From Saposhnikovia divaricata (taxonomy: Eukaryota > Streptophyta > Magnoliopsida > Apiales > Apiaceae), in contig CM071594.1 in NCBI GenBank assembly GCA_036435485.1, positions 201,559,716 through 201,623,715 on the forward strand: a stretch of 64,000 bases of DNA, in the 5' to 3' direction. The position numbers and the translations under genes are program-made. The notes beneath the pieces are model-generated. The model searched no databases, was not told the DNA's origin, and saw only the letters and a list, made by a program, of their open reading frames with translations. This document shows positions 21,485-33,310 of the stretch, one piece after another (position 1 is the stretch's first letter; each line of letters starts with the position of its first letter).

Positions 21485-22382
21485 TATATATATAAAGGAG
21501 GATAGCGGGAGTTTAGATGGCGCTCTAAGATCGTCTCAATCTATTTTTCTAATTTTCTAGAATTTTAGAATTTTAAACACTAATAAATATAAAAAAATCA
21601 ATTAACATATTAGAAGTAGAATAGGTGTTCGAATTTATAAAGGAGAGGAGTTCGAATTTATAGGGAGGACATATGATTAGAAGTTCTATTGGAAGTATAA
21701 TAAGTATTTATAAGGTATACGATTAAAAGTTGTATTGGAAGTAGAATAGAAGTTCAAATTTATAGAAAATAAGAGTTCGAATTTATAGAAAAAATATATA
21801 AATAAACGTTCTACTAGAAGTAGAATAGGTGTTTGAATATATAGAGCAGACATGTAATTAAATATTTTATAGAAAGTACGATCTTCTTAAATTATATATT
21901 TTTTATATAAGTTAATTATACTTATATTAGGAAAATTTATTCATAAATCCAATACTATTATCATAAAAAAAGTCACCGTATTTAAAAAGAAAAGAATTGA
22001 TGTGTTAACATAATAAAAGAACAATCTCATGCAAGAATCCTAAATAAATACAGGAGTATCTATAATATAAGAGAAAATAAGATGTGTTTTTATTTTCTAA
22101 AACTCCAAAAATTACGGTTTTGATCTTAACGAGAGAGTAGCTCAATAGGAATACCCGTGTTTAACGAGAAAACGGTTTATTAGAGAATATTATATATGTT
22201 AAATATTAAAATTTAATATTGATGATATAAGAGAAGATAAATATATTTTGAATTTTTTATGATTTTTGGATTTTAAATATTAATAACTAAAAACTATTTT
22301 TAAACATATTAGAAGCATAATACGTCTTCAAATTTATAGATAATAAGAGTTTGAATTTATAGGGAAAACATATAATTAAAAG
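21485..22382 (+). mobile_element. 5' part of Helitron Z
   Basis: Begins TATATATATAAAGGAGGATA just after the CTAG of the preceding Helitron. It contains the family's internal units around GAAGTAGAATAGGTG and TTCGAATTTATAG, repeated five to six times. The same sequence lies in reverse orientation at about 61380-61930. No coding frame. Confidence 0.6.
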
Positions 22383-23669
22383 TCAATATATATATATATA
22401 TATATATATAGTTGCACTCCATAGCAAACACTTTATATAACAAACAATAAAGAACACCTCATATCTAATATAATTTAAGAGTTCCGTCATAGCACCCAAT
22501 ACAAAAAGTTATTATTTTTTTACCCTCTAGCAAACCAGCAAAAAAAAAAAATTTGAAAATTTACTGTTCATCTGATGACGTCATGATGACGTCATCAGGT
22601 GACCAATAATTTCAATTTTTTTTTTGCAGACTTGATGGAGGGTAAAAAAATAATAACTTTTTGTATTGGGTGCCCCTGGCGGGGCCAAAGGATCTAATAG
22701 ATCTAAGGTGTTCTTTGTTGTTTGTTATATAAGAGTGTTCTGTATAGAGCAAAGGCCTATATATATATAAAGGAGGATACGCGGGCGTTTAGGTGGCGCG
22801 TTAAGATCGCTTCATTCTACTTTTCTAATTTTCTAGAATTTTAGAATTTTAAGTATGAATAAATAAATTAATATTTTTCAACATATTAGAAGTAGAATAG
22901 GTGTTCGAAATTATAGAGGAGAAGAGTTCGAATTTATAGGAAAGACATATAATTAGAAGTTCTATTAAAAGTAGAATATGTATTTTATAAGGCATATGAT
23001 TAAAAGTTCTATTGGAAGTAGAATAGAAGTTCGAATTTGTAGAGAATAAGAGTTCGAAATTATAGAAAAAACATATAATTAAAAGTTCTATTGTAAGTAG
23101 AATAGATGTTCGAATATATAGAGTAGACATATAATTAAATATTTTATTGGAAGTAAAATACAAGGGCGATGATGACATCTTTTACGATCTTTTAAAATTA
23201 TATATTTTTATATAACTTAATTATAATTCTATTATTAAGAAAATATATTCATACATCCAATACTATTCTCATAAAAAAAAATTCGTATTTAAAAAAAATT
23301 GATGTGTTAACATAATAAAAGAATAAATATAGGAGTATCTATAATATAAAAGAAAATAAGATGTATTTTCATTTTTTAAAACTCCATAAATTTTAGAAAG
23401 TTTAGAAAAAGTGAAAATTGGAATTCACTCTATTTTTAGGTTTTGATTTTATGAAAAAATTTGTTATAAAAGATAAGTATCATCAATAATACGTAATGAA
23501 ATTGGAATTTCGATCCCAAATGAGAGCGGCTCAAAACGTGTTTAACGGGAAGACGGCTCACTATAAAAGATTGTATTAGCTAATAGAATTTGATAATAAT
23601 GTTATAAATTTTATTTTATTTTTAGGATTCTATTTTTATGGATAAATATTGTTATACAAGTAAAATATA
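22383..23669 (+). mobile_element. Second Helitron 5' part (W), split by a MITE
   Basis: TCAATATATATA at 22383 equals the 5' end seen on the minus strand at 62700. After the MITE (22411-22757) and its target copy it continues TATATATATAAAGGAGGATA at 22758. The body resembles 21485-22382 and 61040-61900. It runs into the copia target site at 23670 and resumes after 53861. Only one 3' end (55022) serves both this start and the one at 21485, so part of one element has probably been lost by recombination. Confidence 0.5.
22411..22757 (+). mobile_element. Mutator-like MITE, 347 bp
   Basis: Terminal inverted repeats of about 50 bp (left from GTTGCACTCCATAGCAAAC, right its imperfect complement ending GAGCAAAGGCC) with an inner inverted part around ACCCTC/GAGGGT. 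TATATATATA flanks it on both sides (22401-22410 and 22758-22767); a 9-10 bp duplication is usual for Mutator-like elements, though the target here is itself a TA repeat. The centre has two TGACGTCA palindromes (22576-22583 and 22587-22594). It encodes no protein. Confidence 0.6.
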
Positions 23670-23674
23670 CTAAC
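23670..23674. other. Target-site copy of the copia element, left
   Basis: CTAAC, repeated at 53024-53028. It coincides with the mutated end (CTAA for CTAG, on the minus strand) of a Helitron. Confidence 0.85.
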
Positions 23675-24983
23675 TGTTGGTCACAGAGGCATGCCTGAAT
23701 ACATCTAATAACAAGCCTAAGTACGTGTAATGCTATGCATTACCTACATGACCTCTTAACTAAGGGAACCTCTAGTTGTAGAGTTTTTATTTGTTCTGTA
23801 CTTGTAATAGGCATCAAATTCTAGTTGTGTTACTGTAATTATAAAGTTAAGAATAATGCTTGAAAGAAGTTCCAAGGTTCATGCCTCAAGCAAGGAGATA
23901 AAGACTGCCAAATAATCACAGTTGGGATTTGAAGAAAAGAAGAATTTGCCTAAGTACCAATTCGAGAAGTACATTTGTCTATTCGAGAAGTCTAGCATTC
24001 GAGAAGTCAGAGATTCGATATCTCAGAAGACATTATTCGATATCTCTGAATACACTGTTCGATATCTCATTCGATATCTCAGAGATTCGATATGTCTATC
24101 ACTCTATTCGAGAACTCATGGAGTCAACAAGTCAAAGCATCATTCGAGTTCTCTAAGAGTCAACAAATCAATGATCTATTCGATATCTCAAGGACTAAAG
24201 AAGCTATTCGACATCTCAGGGATTCGATATGTCAAAATGCTCTATTCGATATCTCAAGGAGTCCCAGAGAAAAGAGCTATTCGAGAAGTGATTCGATATG
24301 TAAATATAACACTATTCGAGAACTCAGAGTTATCGATTAAGTCAATTCGAGTTCTCGAATCAATCACTTAGCCACTTCTCGAATACATTCTTGGAGACAA
24401 AATACTGAAGAATTGTACAAGTCAGAAACCTGCAACAAGCCAAGATGCTTTATTTGACTATGTACTATAAAGCAGATTGGAAAGCCTACAAAGAAGCTTG
24501 GAGAGATAAGACAAAGGGACAAGGAGCTAAAGAAGTGGATCTGAACAGGTTTTGCAAAGTCAAATCTGTAACCGTTTGGACTCTTACTCAAATAAGATAG
24601 ACAGACTGGAAAGTATTTTGTTTACCTACCTTATTTGTAGTAAGTAGGTGTATCCATGTCTATAAGGATACAGCCTCACTTCCTTAGCTACAGAGAGAGA
24701 GAGAGAGGGTGTGATAAGTTTTTCAATATACATCTCAAGAAATATCTCTCTAAGAAAAACGAAGGTGAGAATACTACCATTTGTATTCACAAATTGTAGC
24801 AAAATCTTTATCTAATAAAATATTAGATTAAAGTGATATTGTGTTGCGTTTGTCTTTGTTATCTGTTCTTACATATTTTACACTTTCAACACATATCTTG
24901 CTGCAAAGATTCAAGAACGAAGAAAAGTTCAAGAATCCATTCACCCCCCCTCTGTATTCTTTTACTGTATTCAATACTCAACA
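23675..24983 (+). repeat. 5' LTR of the copia element (1,309 bp)
   Basis: From TGTTGGTCACAG to CAATACTCAACA. About 20 substitutions, a 12 bp difference and a (GA)n length change separate it from the 3' LTR. Between 23959 and 24395 it carries some 20 copies of ATTCGAGAAGT, ATTCGAGAACTC or ATTCGATATCTC. The frames at 23922-24371 and 24092-24340 are readings of this array. Confidence 0.9.
23959..24395 (+). repeat. Array of short ATTCGA motifs in the copia U3
   Basis: Irregularly spaced copies of ATTCGAGAA(G/C)T and ATTCGATATCTC. TTCGAGAA contains TTCnnGAA, the core of plant heat-shock elements. The array is shared with the 3' LTR (about 52018-52430). A reversed set stands at 30596-31000. Confidence 0.75.
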
Positions 24984-24985
24984 AG

Positions 24986-24997
24986 TGGTATCAGAGC
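24986..24997 (+). other. Primer binding site of the copia element
   Basis: TGGTATCAGAGC, two bases after the LTR, matches initiator tRNA-Met. Confidence 0.9.
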
Positions 24998-25027
24998 AGG
25001 CTGTTTTAATCTAAACAGAAAACGATC

Positions 25028-27310
25028 ATGAGTTCGCATACACCAAAGACTAGAGGTACGGTGAAGGTCCCTAAGTTCGACAAAGAGAATTACAACCTCT
25101 GGAAAATAAAAATGTTGTTGTTCATCAAAGCTGCCAATCCTCTCTATCCTGACATCCTCAAGAATGGTCCATTTGTACCACAACAAGAAATTGTTGAATC
25201 TACAGTGGGCACAATAGTCATTCCTAGATCATATGTTGCAAAAGAGCCATCCAAATGGACGGACTCAGAGAAGGAGAAGGTTGCCCTAGACAGTCATCTC
25301 ATGTTGCTGATCATAGACTCCATGGATATGTCGATGTTTGCTAATATAGCATCATGCACATCAACCAAGGACATGTGGAACCACATCGAGGTATTATGTG
25401 AAGGGACAGAGGAGGTAAGAGAAAATAGGAAACAGATACTGGTCACACAGTATGAAGCTTTCATGGCACAGTCCAAAGAAAGTATTACTGATGTGTTTGA
25501 AAGATTTCACAAGCTGGTGACTGAGCTTCAAATGAATGGGAAGGTTTACAGCACTAAAGAATTGAACATGAAGTTTCTACTATCTGCACCAAACCATCTA
25601 GAGCAAAGGGTCATATCTCTAAGAGAAAGAGATTTGAACAAAGTCACATATGATGTGCTCTATGGGGTTTTAAAAACTCATGAGCTTGAGTTGCTTCAGA
25701 AGAGGGCTATCCAAGCCAACCAAGGCAGAATGATAAACACATCCTGTGCCTTGATTGTCAATAAATCCGTTCAAGACCTGGAAGCATCTACAAGTCAACT
25801 GAGAATAGAAGAGATAGTAGATGATGAAGAGACTGAAGAAGAAGTGACTGAACCTGTTGATGAAAAGGAAGAAGATGAGTTCTTTACTCTTGAAGAGTTG
25901 GATGCCATGGAAAACACTTCATATGCTTTTATGGCTAGAAAATTCCCAAACATCAGATTTAAGAGGAATCAGCCCTTCAAGTCTAGATCTCAAAATCATT
26001 CATTCAACAAGAGCAAGGCACCTGTGAAAGCAAACAAAAACAAATTCAAAACCAGCTATGTGGATAGGTCATCTGTGAGATGTTATAGATGCAATGACCT
26101 AGGGCATTTTGCCAGTGAATGCAAGAAGCCTAAGAAGAAGGATAAGGAGTTTCTTGAGCTTGAAGCTAAGTATGAGGCTCTGCTAAAGAAGCATGCACCA
26201 GGTAAGGCCTACATAGCTGAAGGGAAGTGTTGGGATGATTCTGATAGTGATGGAGAAGAACAAGAATTCTGCAACTATGCCTTGATGGCCAACTCCAAGG
26301 AAGAACCATCTGAATCAGACTCTCAGGTACCATCCCTCACTACTATAGACAAGTCTGTTTCTGAATACATATCTATGGTTGAACAACTATCTGTTGAGAT
26401 GTTTAATATTCATACTAGTATGACTGCTGCTAATGAAGAGATTGCTAAACTGTCCACTAGGAATGAACTGTTAAACAAAAGAAATGAGGAACTAGAACTA
26501 ACTGCTATGCAAATAGAAAACCTTAAACAAGAAATCGAATATCTAAAGAATAAGGTTCTATGTGCTAGTCAAGTTGAGAAAGCTCTTATGGATGAACTAG
26601 CTGAAAATGAATTTAAATTGAAAACATTCAAGAATTCCTCTAGTCTATTGCAGTCCTACCATGAGAAAAATCTAGCTAGACCTAAGGCTGCCATTGGACT
26701 TGATTATGACACTCTCAAGCAGAGGAAAGGCTATGCAGTCATTGAAGATGACATTGTTGTTCAAGAGGAAGTGCCTCAGGTTTTGAAAAAGGCTGAGACC
26801 CCAATATTTAAAACACCAACACTTGAGATTGATGAGGATGCCTTACTCATTAAGCAAATGTTGGATGATGAAGATAAGGCACAATCAAGTGAACAACAAG
26901 CATCCTCTAAGAGAGAGAATGTCAAAACCAAAGCCAAGGAGTCAGTAGGAGGTAAACCTAGACTTGAGAAATTTGTGAAGTTTGTTTCAGCTGGGAATAA
27001 TGAGGTTGAGAAGAAAGTGGCTAAAAAGAAACAAAACAGGAATGGCAAATTAGGGATTAACAAGGACAACAACTATGCTTATGTGCCCAATGCCCCTAGG
27101 AAAGTTTGTCAAAATTGTTTTAGCACTAATCATTTAACTCATGCATGGATTTTGGACAGTGGATGCTCAAACCATATGACTGGTGATATGGCCCTGCTAT
27201 CACAGTATGAGGAGAAGGCTGGCCCAATGGTTGCTTTTGGAGATGACAGCATTGGCAACACACGGGATATGGCAAGTTGGAAATTGGAAATGTCATCATT
27301 GAGAATGTAG
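25028..27310 (+). pseudogene. gag: Copia gag and start of protease
   Basis: Gag of a SIRE-like element. An N-terminal UBN2-type gag domain (FDKENYNLWKIKM at about residue 18) is followed by an acidic stretch, a CCHC knuckle CYRCNDLGHFASEC at residue 352, a long coiled coil at about residues 439-538, a second Cys-rich motif CQNCFSTNH at about 694 and the protease active site DSGCSNHMTG at 710. The true frame ends near 27262, where a deletion of one base moves the coding sequence into the next frame. The rest to 27310 is out of frame. ATG 25028 is 30 bases after the PBS and is the first in the transcript. Confidence 0.85.
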
Positions 27311-28626
27311 CACTGGTCAAGGGACTCAAGCACAATCTACTGAGTGTTGGTCAATTTACTGACAGAGGCTTCAAAGTGAATTTTGACAAAGATGAATGTT
27401 TGATCACCCACAAAAAGACTGGTGACTTTGCTCTATCTGGAGTAAGGAAAGGAAGCCTGTTTGTAGCCAATATGAACTCTGCAAACAAGGACAAAATTTG
27501 TTGCTTTTACTCAAAAGCATCAAATGAAGACAGTTGGCTGTGGCATAAGAAGCTATCACACTTGAACTTCAAAGGCATTAATTCTCTAGTCAAAAGAGAG
27601 TTAGTAAGAGGCATGCCCACACTTGAATTCTGTGAAGAAGGAGTGTGTGAGGCTTGTCAAAAGGGAAAAATGAAAAGATCAAGCCACAAGTCAAAGACAG
27701 TGACATCAATAACCAAGCCCCTACAACTAATTCATATGGACTTGTTTGGGCCTGTCAATATTATGTCACTAGGAAGGAAAAAGTATGCTCTGGTGATGGT
27801 TGATGATTTCACAAGGTATACATGGGTAGAATTTCTGGCATCAAAAGATGAGACTCCCCAAGTAATCATTGAGCATATAAAGAAAATTGACAAGGAAGCA
27901 AAGGCCAACAATGCAAGTGTGATTGCATTAAGGAGTGATAATGGAACAGAGTTCAGAAATGCCATGCTTGAAGCATTCTGCAAAGAAAATGGTATTTCTC
28001 AACAATTCTCCGCTCCAAGGACTCCACAACAAAATGGAGTTGTTGAAAGAAAGAATAGAACTCTGATTGAGGCTGCTAGAACAATGTTACTTGATGCAAA
28101 GATGCCTACATGTTTTTGGGCTGAGGCTGTGAGCACTGCATGCTATATCCAAAACAGAACCCTCATCAACAAAAACACTGGAAAGATACCTTACAACTTG
28201 ATGAGTGGAAAGAAGCCCACCCTAAAGTATGTTCATACTTTTAGAAGCAAATGCTTTGTGTTAAAAGACAACTCGGCAAATGTTGGAAAGTTTGATGCAA
28301 AAGCATTTGAAGGAATTTTTCTTGGCTACTCTATGGAAAGAATTGCATACAAAGTTTATGTCATCACTCAAAAGAAAGTTATGGAAAGTACAGATGTGAC
28401 ATTTGATGACAGCAAACTACCTGGATTAGAAGCAGCCAATGATGAAGATAAAGATCCTTTGAAGTTTGACAATCTAGATGATTCTGATGAGGAGATTGAA
28501 ACTGAATTTGAGCCCACAATTCAACAAACTCAAGTGAATGAAGAACCTGTGTCAACCAACAATGAAGAAACAAGCATCCAAGACACACCTGTGATTTGTG
28601 GAAACTTCACAGGGGGAGGAAATTGA
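27277..28626 (+). pseudogene. pol: Copia integrase region
   Basis: Continues the protease after the shift, then GAG-pre-integrase (WLWHKKLSHLNF, CEACQKGKMKRS) and the integrase core with its D,D,E residues in HMDLFGPV, RSDNGTEF and NGVVERKNRT. A terminal TGA at 28624-28626 interrupts the polyprotein. The same frame is readable beyond it (HDLDDEATSRL) up to about 28740, where it shifts again. Integrase inserts the cDNA into the genome. Confidence 0.85.
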
Positions 28627-28739
28627 AATGATCATGATCTGGATGATGAAGCAACATCAAGGCTGAGAAATCAATCTGGACATACAAGGAAATGGGATAG
28701 ATCACATACTGCAGATCAGATAATTGGAGATCCAAATAC

Positions 28740-29327
28740 AGGAGAACAAGGAGAGCAACTCTAAATGAATGTCTCTATGGTTGCTTTCTATCCCAAGTTG
28801 AGCCTAAGAAACTTGAAGATGCATTGTTGGATCCTGATTGGATAATTGCTATGCAAGAGGAGCTAAACCAATTTGAAAGAAGCAAAGTATGGGAACTTGT
28901 GCCTGCACCAAAGGATAGAACCATTGTTGGAACAAAATGGGTTCTAAGGAATAAGATGGATGAAAATGGTGTAGTCGTAAGAAACAAATCAAGGTTGGTT
29001 GCAAAAGGATACTCTCATCAGGAGGGCATTGACTATGATGAGACTTTTGCCCCTGTTGCCAGACTAGAGGCCATCAGAATTTTCTTGGCATTTGCTGCAC
29101 ATTCTAATTTCAAGGTCTATCAAATGGATGTCAAGAGTGCATTTCTGAATGGGGAGTTGGAAGAAGAAGTATATGTGCAACAGCCACTGGCTTTGAGGAT
29201 CCACAATTCCCTCACTTTGTCTACAGATTGCTTAAAGCATTGTATGGACTTAAGCAAGCTCCTAGGGCATGGTATGACACATTGTCACAATTTCTACTTG
29301 AGAATCAATTCTCTAGAGGCACACTAG
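28740..29327 (+). pseudogene. pol: Copia reverse transcriptase, N-terminal part
   Basis: The frame carries LLDPDWIIAMQEELNQFE, VGTKWVLRNKMDENG, ARLEAIRIFLAFAAH and MDVKSAFLNGELEEEVYV, the standard start of a copia RT. A missing base near 29185 ends the authentic reading. The residues to 29327 are out of frame. Confidence 0.85.
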
Positions 29328-30334
29328 ACAAGACACTGTTTTACAAGAAACATGGTGATGATATTATCTTAGTTCAAATCTATGTGGATGATATCATATT
29401 TGGCTCTACAAATGAGAAGCTGTGTGAGAAATTCTCTAAGCTCATGCAGAGCAGATATGAGATGAGTATGATGGGAGAGTTAACATTCTTTCTTGGGCTG
29501 CAAGTGAGTCAAAGGAAGGATGGAATTTTTATAAGCCAAACCAAATACATCAAGGATCTATTGAAGAAATTTGACTTAGAAGAATGCTCACCTGCAAAGA
29601 CACCCATGGCCACTGCCACCAAGTTAGATGAAGATAGTAAGGGCAAGAAGGTAGATATCTCAATCTACAGAGGCATGGTTGGTTCTATACTCTACCTCAC
29701 TGCCAGTAGGCCAGACATCATGTTTGCAACATGCTTGTGTGCAAGGTTTCAATCAAATCCAAAGGAATCACATATGATAGCAATAAAGAGGATTTTCAGA
29801 TATCTGAAGGGCATACCAAACTTAGGGTTATGGTATCCTAAGGACACAGGGTTCAATCTGGTTGGTTATTCTGATGCTGATTATGCTGGATGCAGAGTGG
29901 ATAGGAAAATCACCTCAGGTAGCTGCCAGTTTCTTGGACAAAGGTTAGTCTCTTGGTACAGCAAGAAACAACAATCTGTGTCAACCTCCACAGCTGAAGC
30001 TGAGTACATAGCTGCTGGAAGTTGCTGTGCTCAAGTGCTTTGGATCAGAAACCAACTTAGAGATTATGGACTTGTGTTGGAAAGAATTCCAATCATGTGT
30101 GACAACACAAGTGCAATCTCTATAGTTTCCAATCCTGTCAATCATTCTAGGACAAAGCACATTGACATCAGATATCACTTCATAAGGGAGCATGCAACTA
30201 ATGGAACCATTGAGTTACATTATGTTCCCACAGAGAAACAACTAGCTGACATATTCACTAAGCCATTAGATGAAGCCACCTTCACAAGGTTGGTTAGTGA
30301 GATTGGAATGCTGAATTCTTCAAATTCTTGCTGA
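29228..30334 (+). pseudogene. pol: Copia reverse transcriptase (active site) and RNase H
   Basis: Authentic codons resume near 29188. LLKALYGLKQAPRAWYD precedes the catalytic YVDD at 29381-29392. RNase H follows with GYSDADYAGC, STAEAEYIAAG, SRTKHIDIRYHFIRE and ADIFTKPLD. The stop at 30332-30334 is at the normal place for the end of copia pol. Confidence 0.88.
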
Positions 30335-31186
30335 GTGAATATATCAACTAGATTGTTGCAGCAGTAAATACTTACTTTATCAAATGCTCAATATTCCTAA
30401 AGTAAGTATTGGTTGGATTATGATTTATAAATATTCCACAATGCTGCATATGTTGAAAATCATACATCTTTAGCTTGAAATTTCTGTGAAATTTTGAGAA
30501 AATCACTATTTAATTTAGTAGAATATTCTTCAATGAATATTTCTGGTAAATTTTAAAAGATGGTGAAAATTGAATTTTATGAATGAAAAGTATAGTTCGA
30601 TAAGTCAGACTTCTCGAATGGTTCATTATTTTGTCATGGCTCGAGTTCTCGAATAGGCCTATCAAGAACCCTCCTGAGTTCTCGAATAGTGTCTTTTGAG
30701 AAATCGAATAGCACACTTTGAGTTCTCGAATAGAGTATTTTAGTTCACTAATGATGGAGTTCTCGATTACTGTATTTGAGTTATCGGATCATTTGAAAAG
30801 GCTGATTTCTCGCTGACACTTAATCGCTTTTTTGATTTATATTCAAAATTTCATCTCACTCATAAAAACATATTTTATTTAGCTTAGAATTATTTTCTGA
30901 GTTAAATAACTGCCGGCTGTGAGTTACAAACTGCTTGAGATATCGAATAAGCCTTTCTTGACTTATCGAATAGTTGTTTTATACTTCTCGAATGACTGAC
31001 TTGTCGATACAAAACCTATATCTAATCGACAACTCAAGTCACTCACATATATACAATTCCACAACTGTTCAAATCATTTCATTCGATTTCTCAGGCAGCT
31101 AAAGTTCCAAAACCTCTATAAACCCTAACGTCAAAAGCTAAATTTCTTCTTCAACCTTCATTCTCTTCTCATCTCTCTGTGTAACA
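30335..31186 (+). other. Spacer between pol and ORF3 with reversed motif array
   Basis: Non-coding. Between 30596 and 31000 it holds about ten copies of TTCTCGAATAG, GAGTTCTCGAAT and GAGATATCGAAT, which are the reverse complements of the LTR motifs. It could act as leader or promoter of the downstream ORF. Nothing else is visible. Confidence 0.6.
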
Positions 31187-33310
31187 ATGGCAAATACCCA
31201 ACTCACAATTCCTAAACACACCAATTTCATAGCAATAACCAACGATGTTGAAGCACCCAATGCAAACTTTAAGTGCTTCGTTCGATGGATGGCTGAATCA
31301 TACATCAAGGATGCACTCTCAGCTAACCCAACTCTGTATCTAGATTTACTAGAACAGTTTTGGAGAACCGCTACTGTGGAGGTCGTGGCCCTAGAAAATG
31401 CAATAACTTCATACGTAATCTATTGCAAGATTCAGGACAAGGAAATCACCATCACTACTGAAAATATGAATCAAGCACTGGGGTTACAACAAGGAGTGTA
31501 TGACAGTCAAGCAACTGATCAGGAATTGGAAGATTTTTTTGATTTTATCAACTACTCAGATAGAATCAAGCTTGGAAATTTGAATAGGAAGTACTTGAGG
31601 AAGGAATGGAGCTATGTCTTTGCCACTCTTCTTCAAGTCTTCACAGCAAGAAAGTCCAGCTTTGATCAAATCAGCACACCTGTTCAACAAATAGGATATG
31701 ATCTAGCATATGGGAGAAAGATTGATGTTGGTTTGATCATAATGCAAGAATTGTATGGGAGACTTGGTAAGAACTCAGCCAAGAGAGGTAATGAAATTTT
31801 CTTCCCTCGCTTTATTCAATCTGTACTTAATTTCATAGATGTTAAATTGATTGAATTGCCTGGGTTAGACAAAAATAGAATAGGCTATCCGAAATCCATG
31901 ACCAAACTCATTTTTGGTAGCTTGGAGACTAGGAATGATGTGGATGTAAGGCTCAAAATAACTCCCCTTATGGAGAGTTTATTTAGGACTTACCCCCACA
32001 ACATGCCAATATGTGCCTCAAAATCTGATTTAGCTAGGCCCAAGCAAGTAGAGCAAAATGCTAACCCAGGGCCTGCTAACCAACCCTCTCAGCCAAACAC
32101 TTTACCAAACACAGAGACAACTGCATCATCCTCTCAAAAGGGTGATGTTAGTAAAAAGAAGAGAAAACAGGTTGCGTCTGAACCTCTAAAAATCTTAACT
32201 GAAGCAGCCTTGGCTGTAGAATTAGGCATAGCAAGTGAGGAACCTGAGTCACCCTTACTAAGGCCAAAGAAGAAGAAGAAGTCTAAAACCACCTCCTCAG
32301 TCACCCAAATGGCTGAAGTTGTAAAATCCGGGGCAAACAGCTCACTAGGTGTATCCTCTCAACAGGGTGCATCTATAGAATCAAGAATTCTCCCCAATGC
32401 ACCTACTTGTACAGAGTCAGCACATGGGAGTGATAAGGCTGGCACAACACTGAGTGGAGAGCACATCACAATTGAAACTCCCTCTATCTCTCAAGGGGAG
32501 TTGCCAAAATCTAATCTACAACACACTTCTCTTCCAGAATCTACCACTCATATTTCTTTGGAACCTGCAACTCAAGCAATTGAGGAGCAAGGCATTGATC
32601 ATCAAGAATTCTTTTCTCTTGATGAGCCAATGGATTCAAGTGACTTGGTGCATGACACCTTGCTCACCACCCAAGTACCACATTTAGATGGTCAGGGAAT
32701 GCATGCTGGGGCATCTCCTAATGACACCATCACAAACACAGAGGATTTACTAGTTTTAACTAGAGACTCTGTGCCTGTGTCAACTACTGTTGTAACTCAT
32801 CCCACTTCTGTGGAGACAACAGTAGCAGAGTCTTTTCATCCGGTTACAGAAGTTGTATCTGTAACTAAGGAGTCTAGCTTGCCTAGCTCTAGCTCTCACT
32901 TTTTGTCTCAATGGCTGAAGCCTGTGCAACATGACAGTGCTTCAGGATCAGGGTCTGTTCCACCACAAATGTCCATTGACGCTCTCCAAAGCTATGTTGT
33001 GGATCAGATTCCTGAGTTTGTCAAAATAGCCCAGAACCTTGTCACCTCCAACATATCAAATCCAGATTATGAAGCCATCCTACTATGTCATAGGGATGAT
33101 GTGGAGATGCAGAAGGCCAAGATTATTGATGATGCTGAGAGAGATGGCAATGTAGATGCCTGGATGCAAGGAAAGTATGATGTAACTCTCAGTGAAGCAC
33201 TTCAATATCTTCGAGAGGAATACATCACTTCATTAGGTTCAAATGCAAAATCCCTGTCCCCTAGTGAAGTGTTTGAAGCTGTCTGTAAGAACCCCAAATT
33301 TTGGATATAA
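31187..33310 (+). pseudogene. Copia post-pol ORF3, first part (split by nested element)
   Basis: An open frame of 699 authentic codons up to 33283; the last codons to 33310 belong to the inserted LTR. The N-terminal 250 residues form a globular domain with ALSANPTLYLDLLEQFWRTA and ENMNQALGL. Related domains occur next to SIRE-type copia pol genes in other plants, where automatic annotation often calls them synaptobrevin/longin-like or uncharacterised; this rests on memory of the family. A long Ser/Thr/Pro-rich region with basic KKKRK and KKKKKSK patches follows. There is no signal peptide and no clear membrane segment, so an envelope role is not supported. The function is unknown. Confidence 0.7.
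33279..33283. other. Target-site copy of the nested element, left
   Basis: CTGTC, repeated at 48888-48892 on the other side. Confidence 0.9.

Noticed and set aside
23922..24371. 149-codon frame in the copia LTR
   Set aside because: Translation of the ATTCGA motif array in U3.
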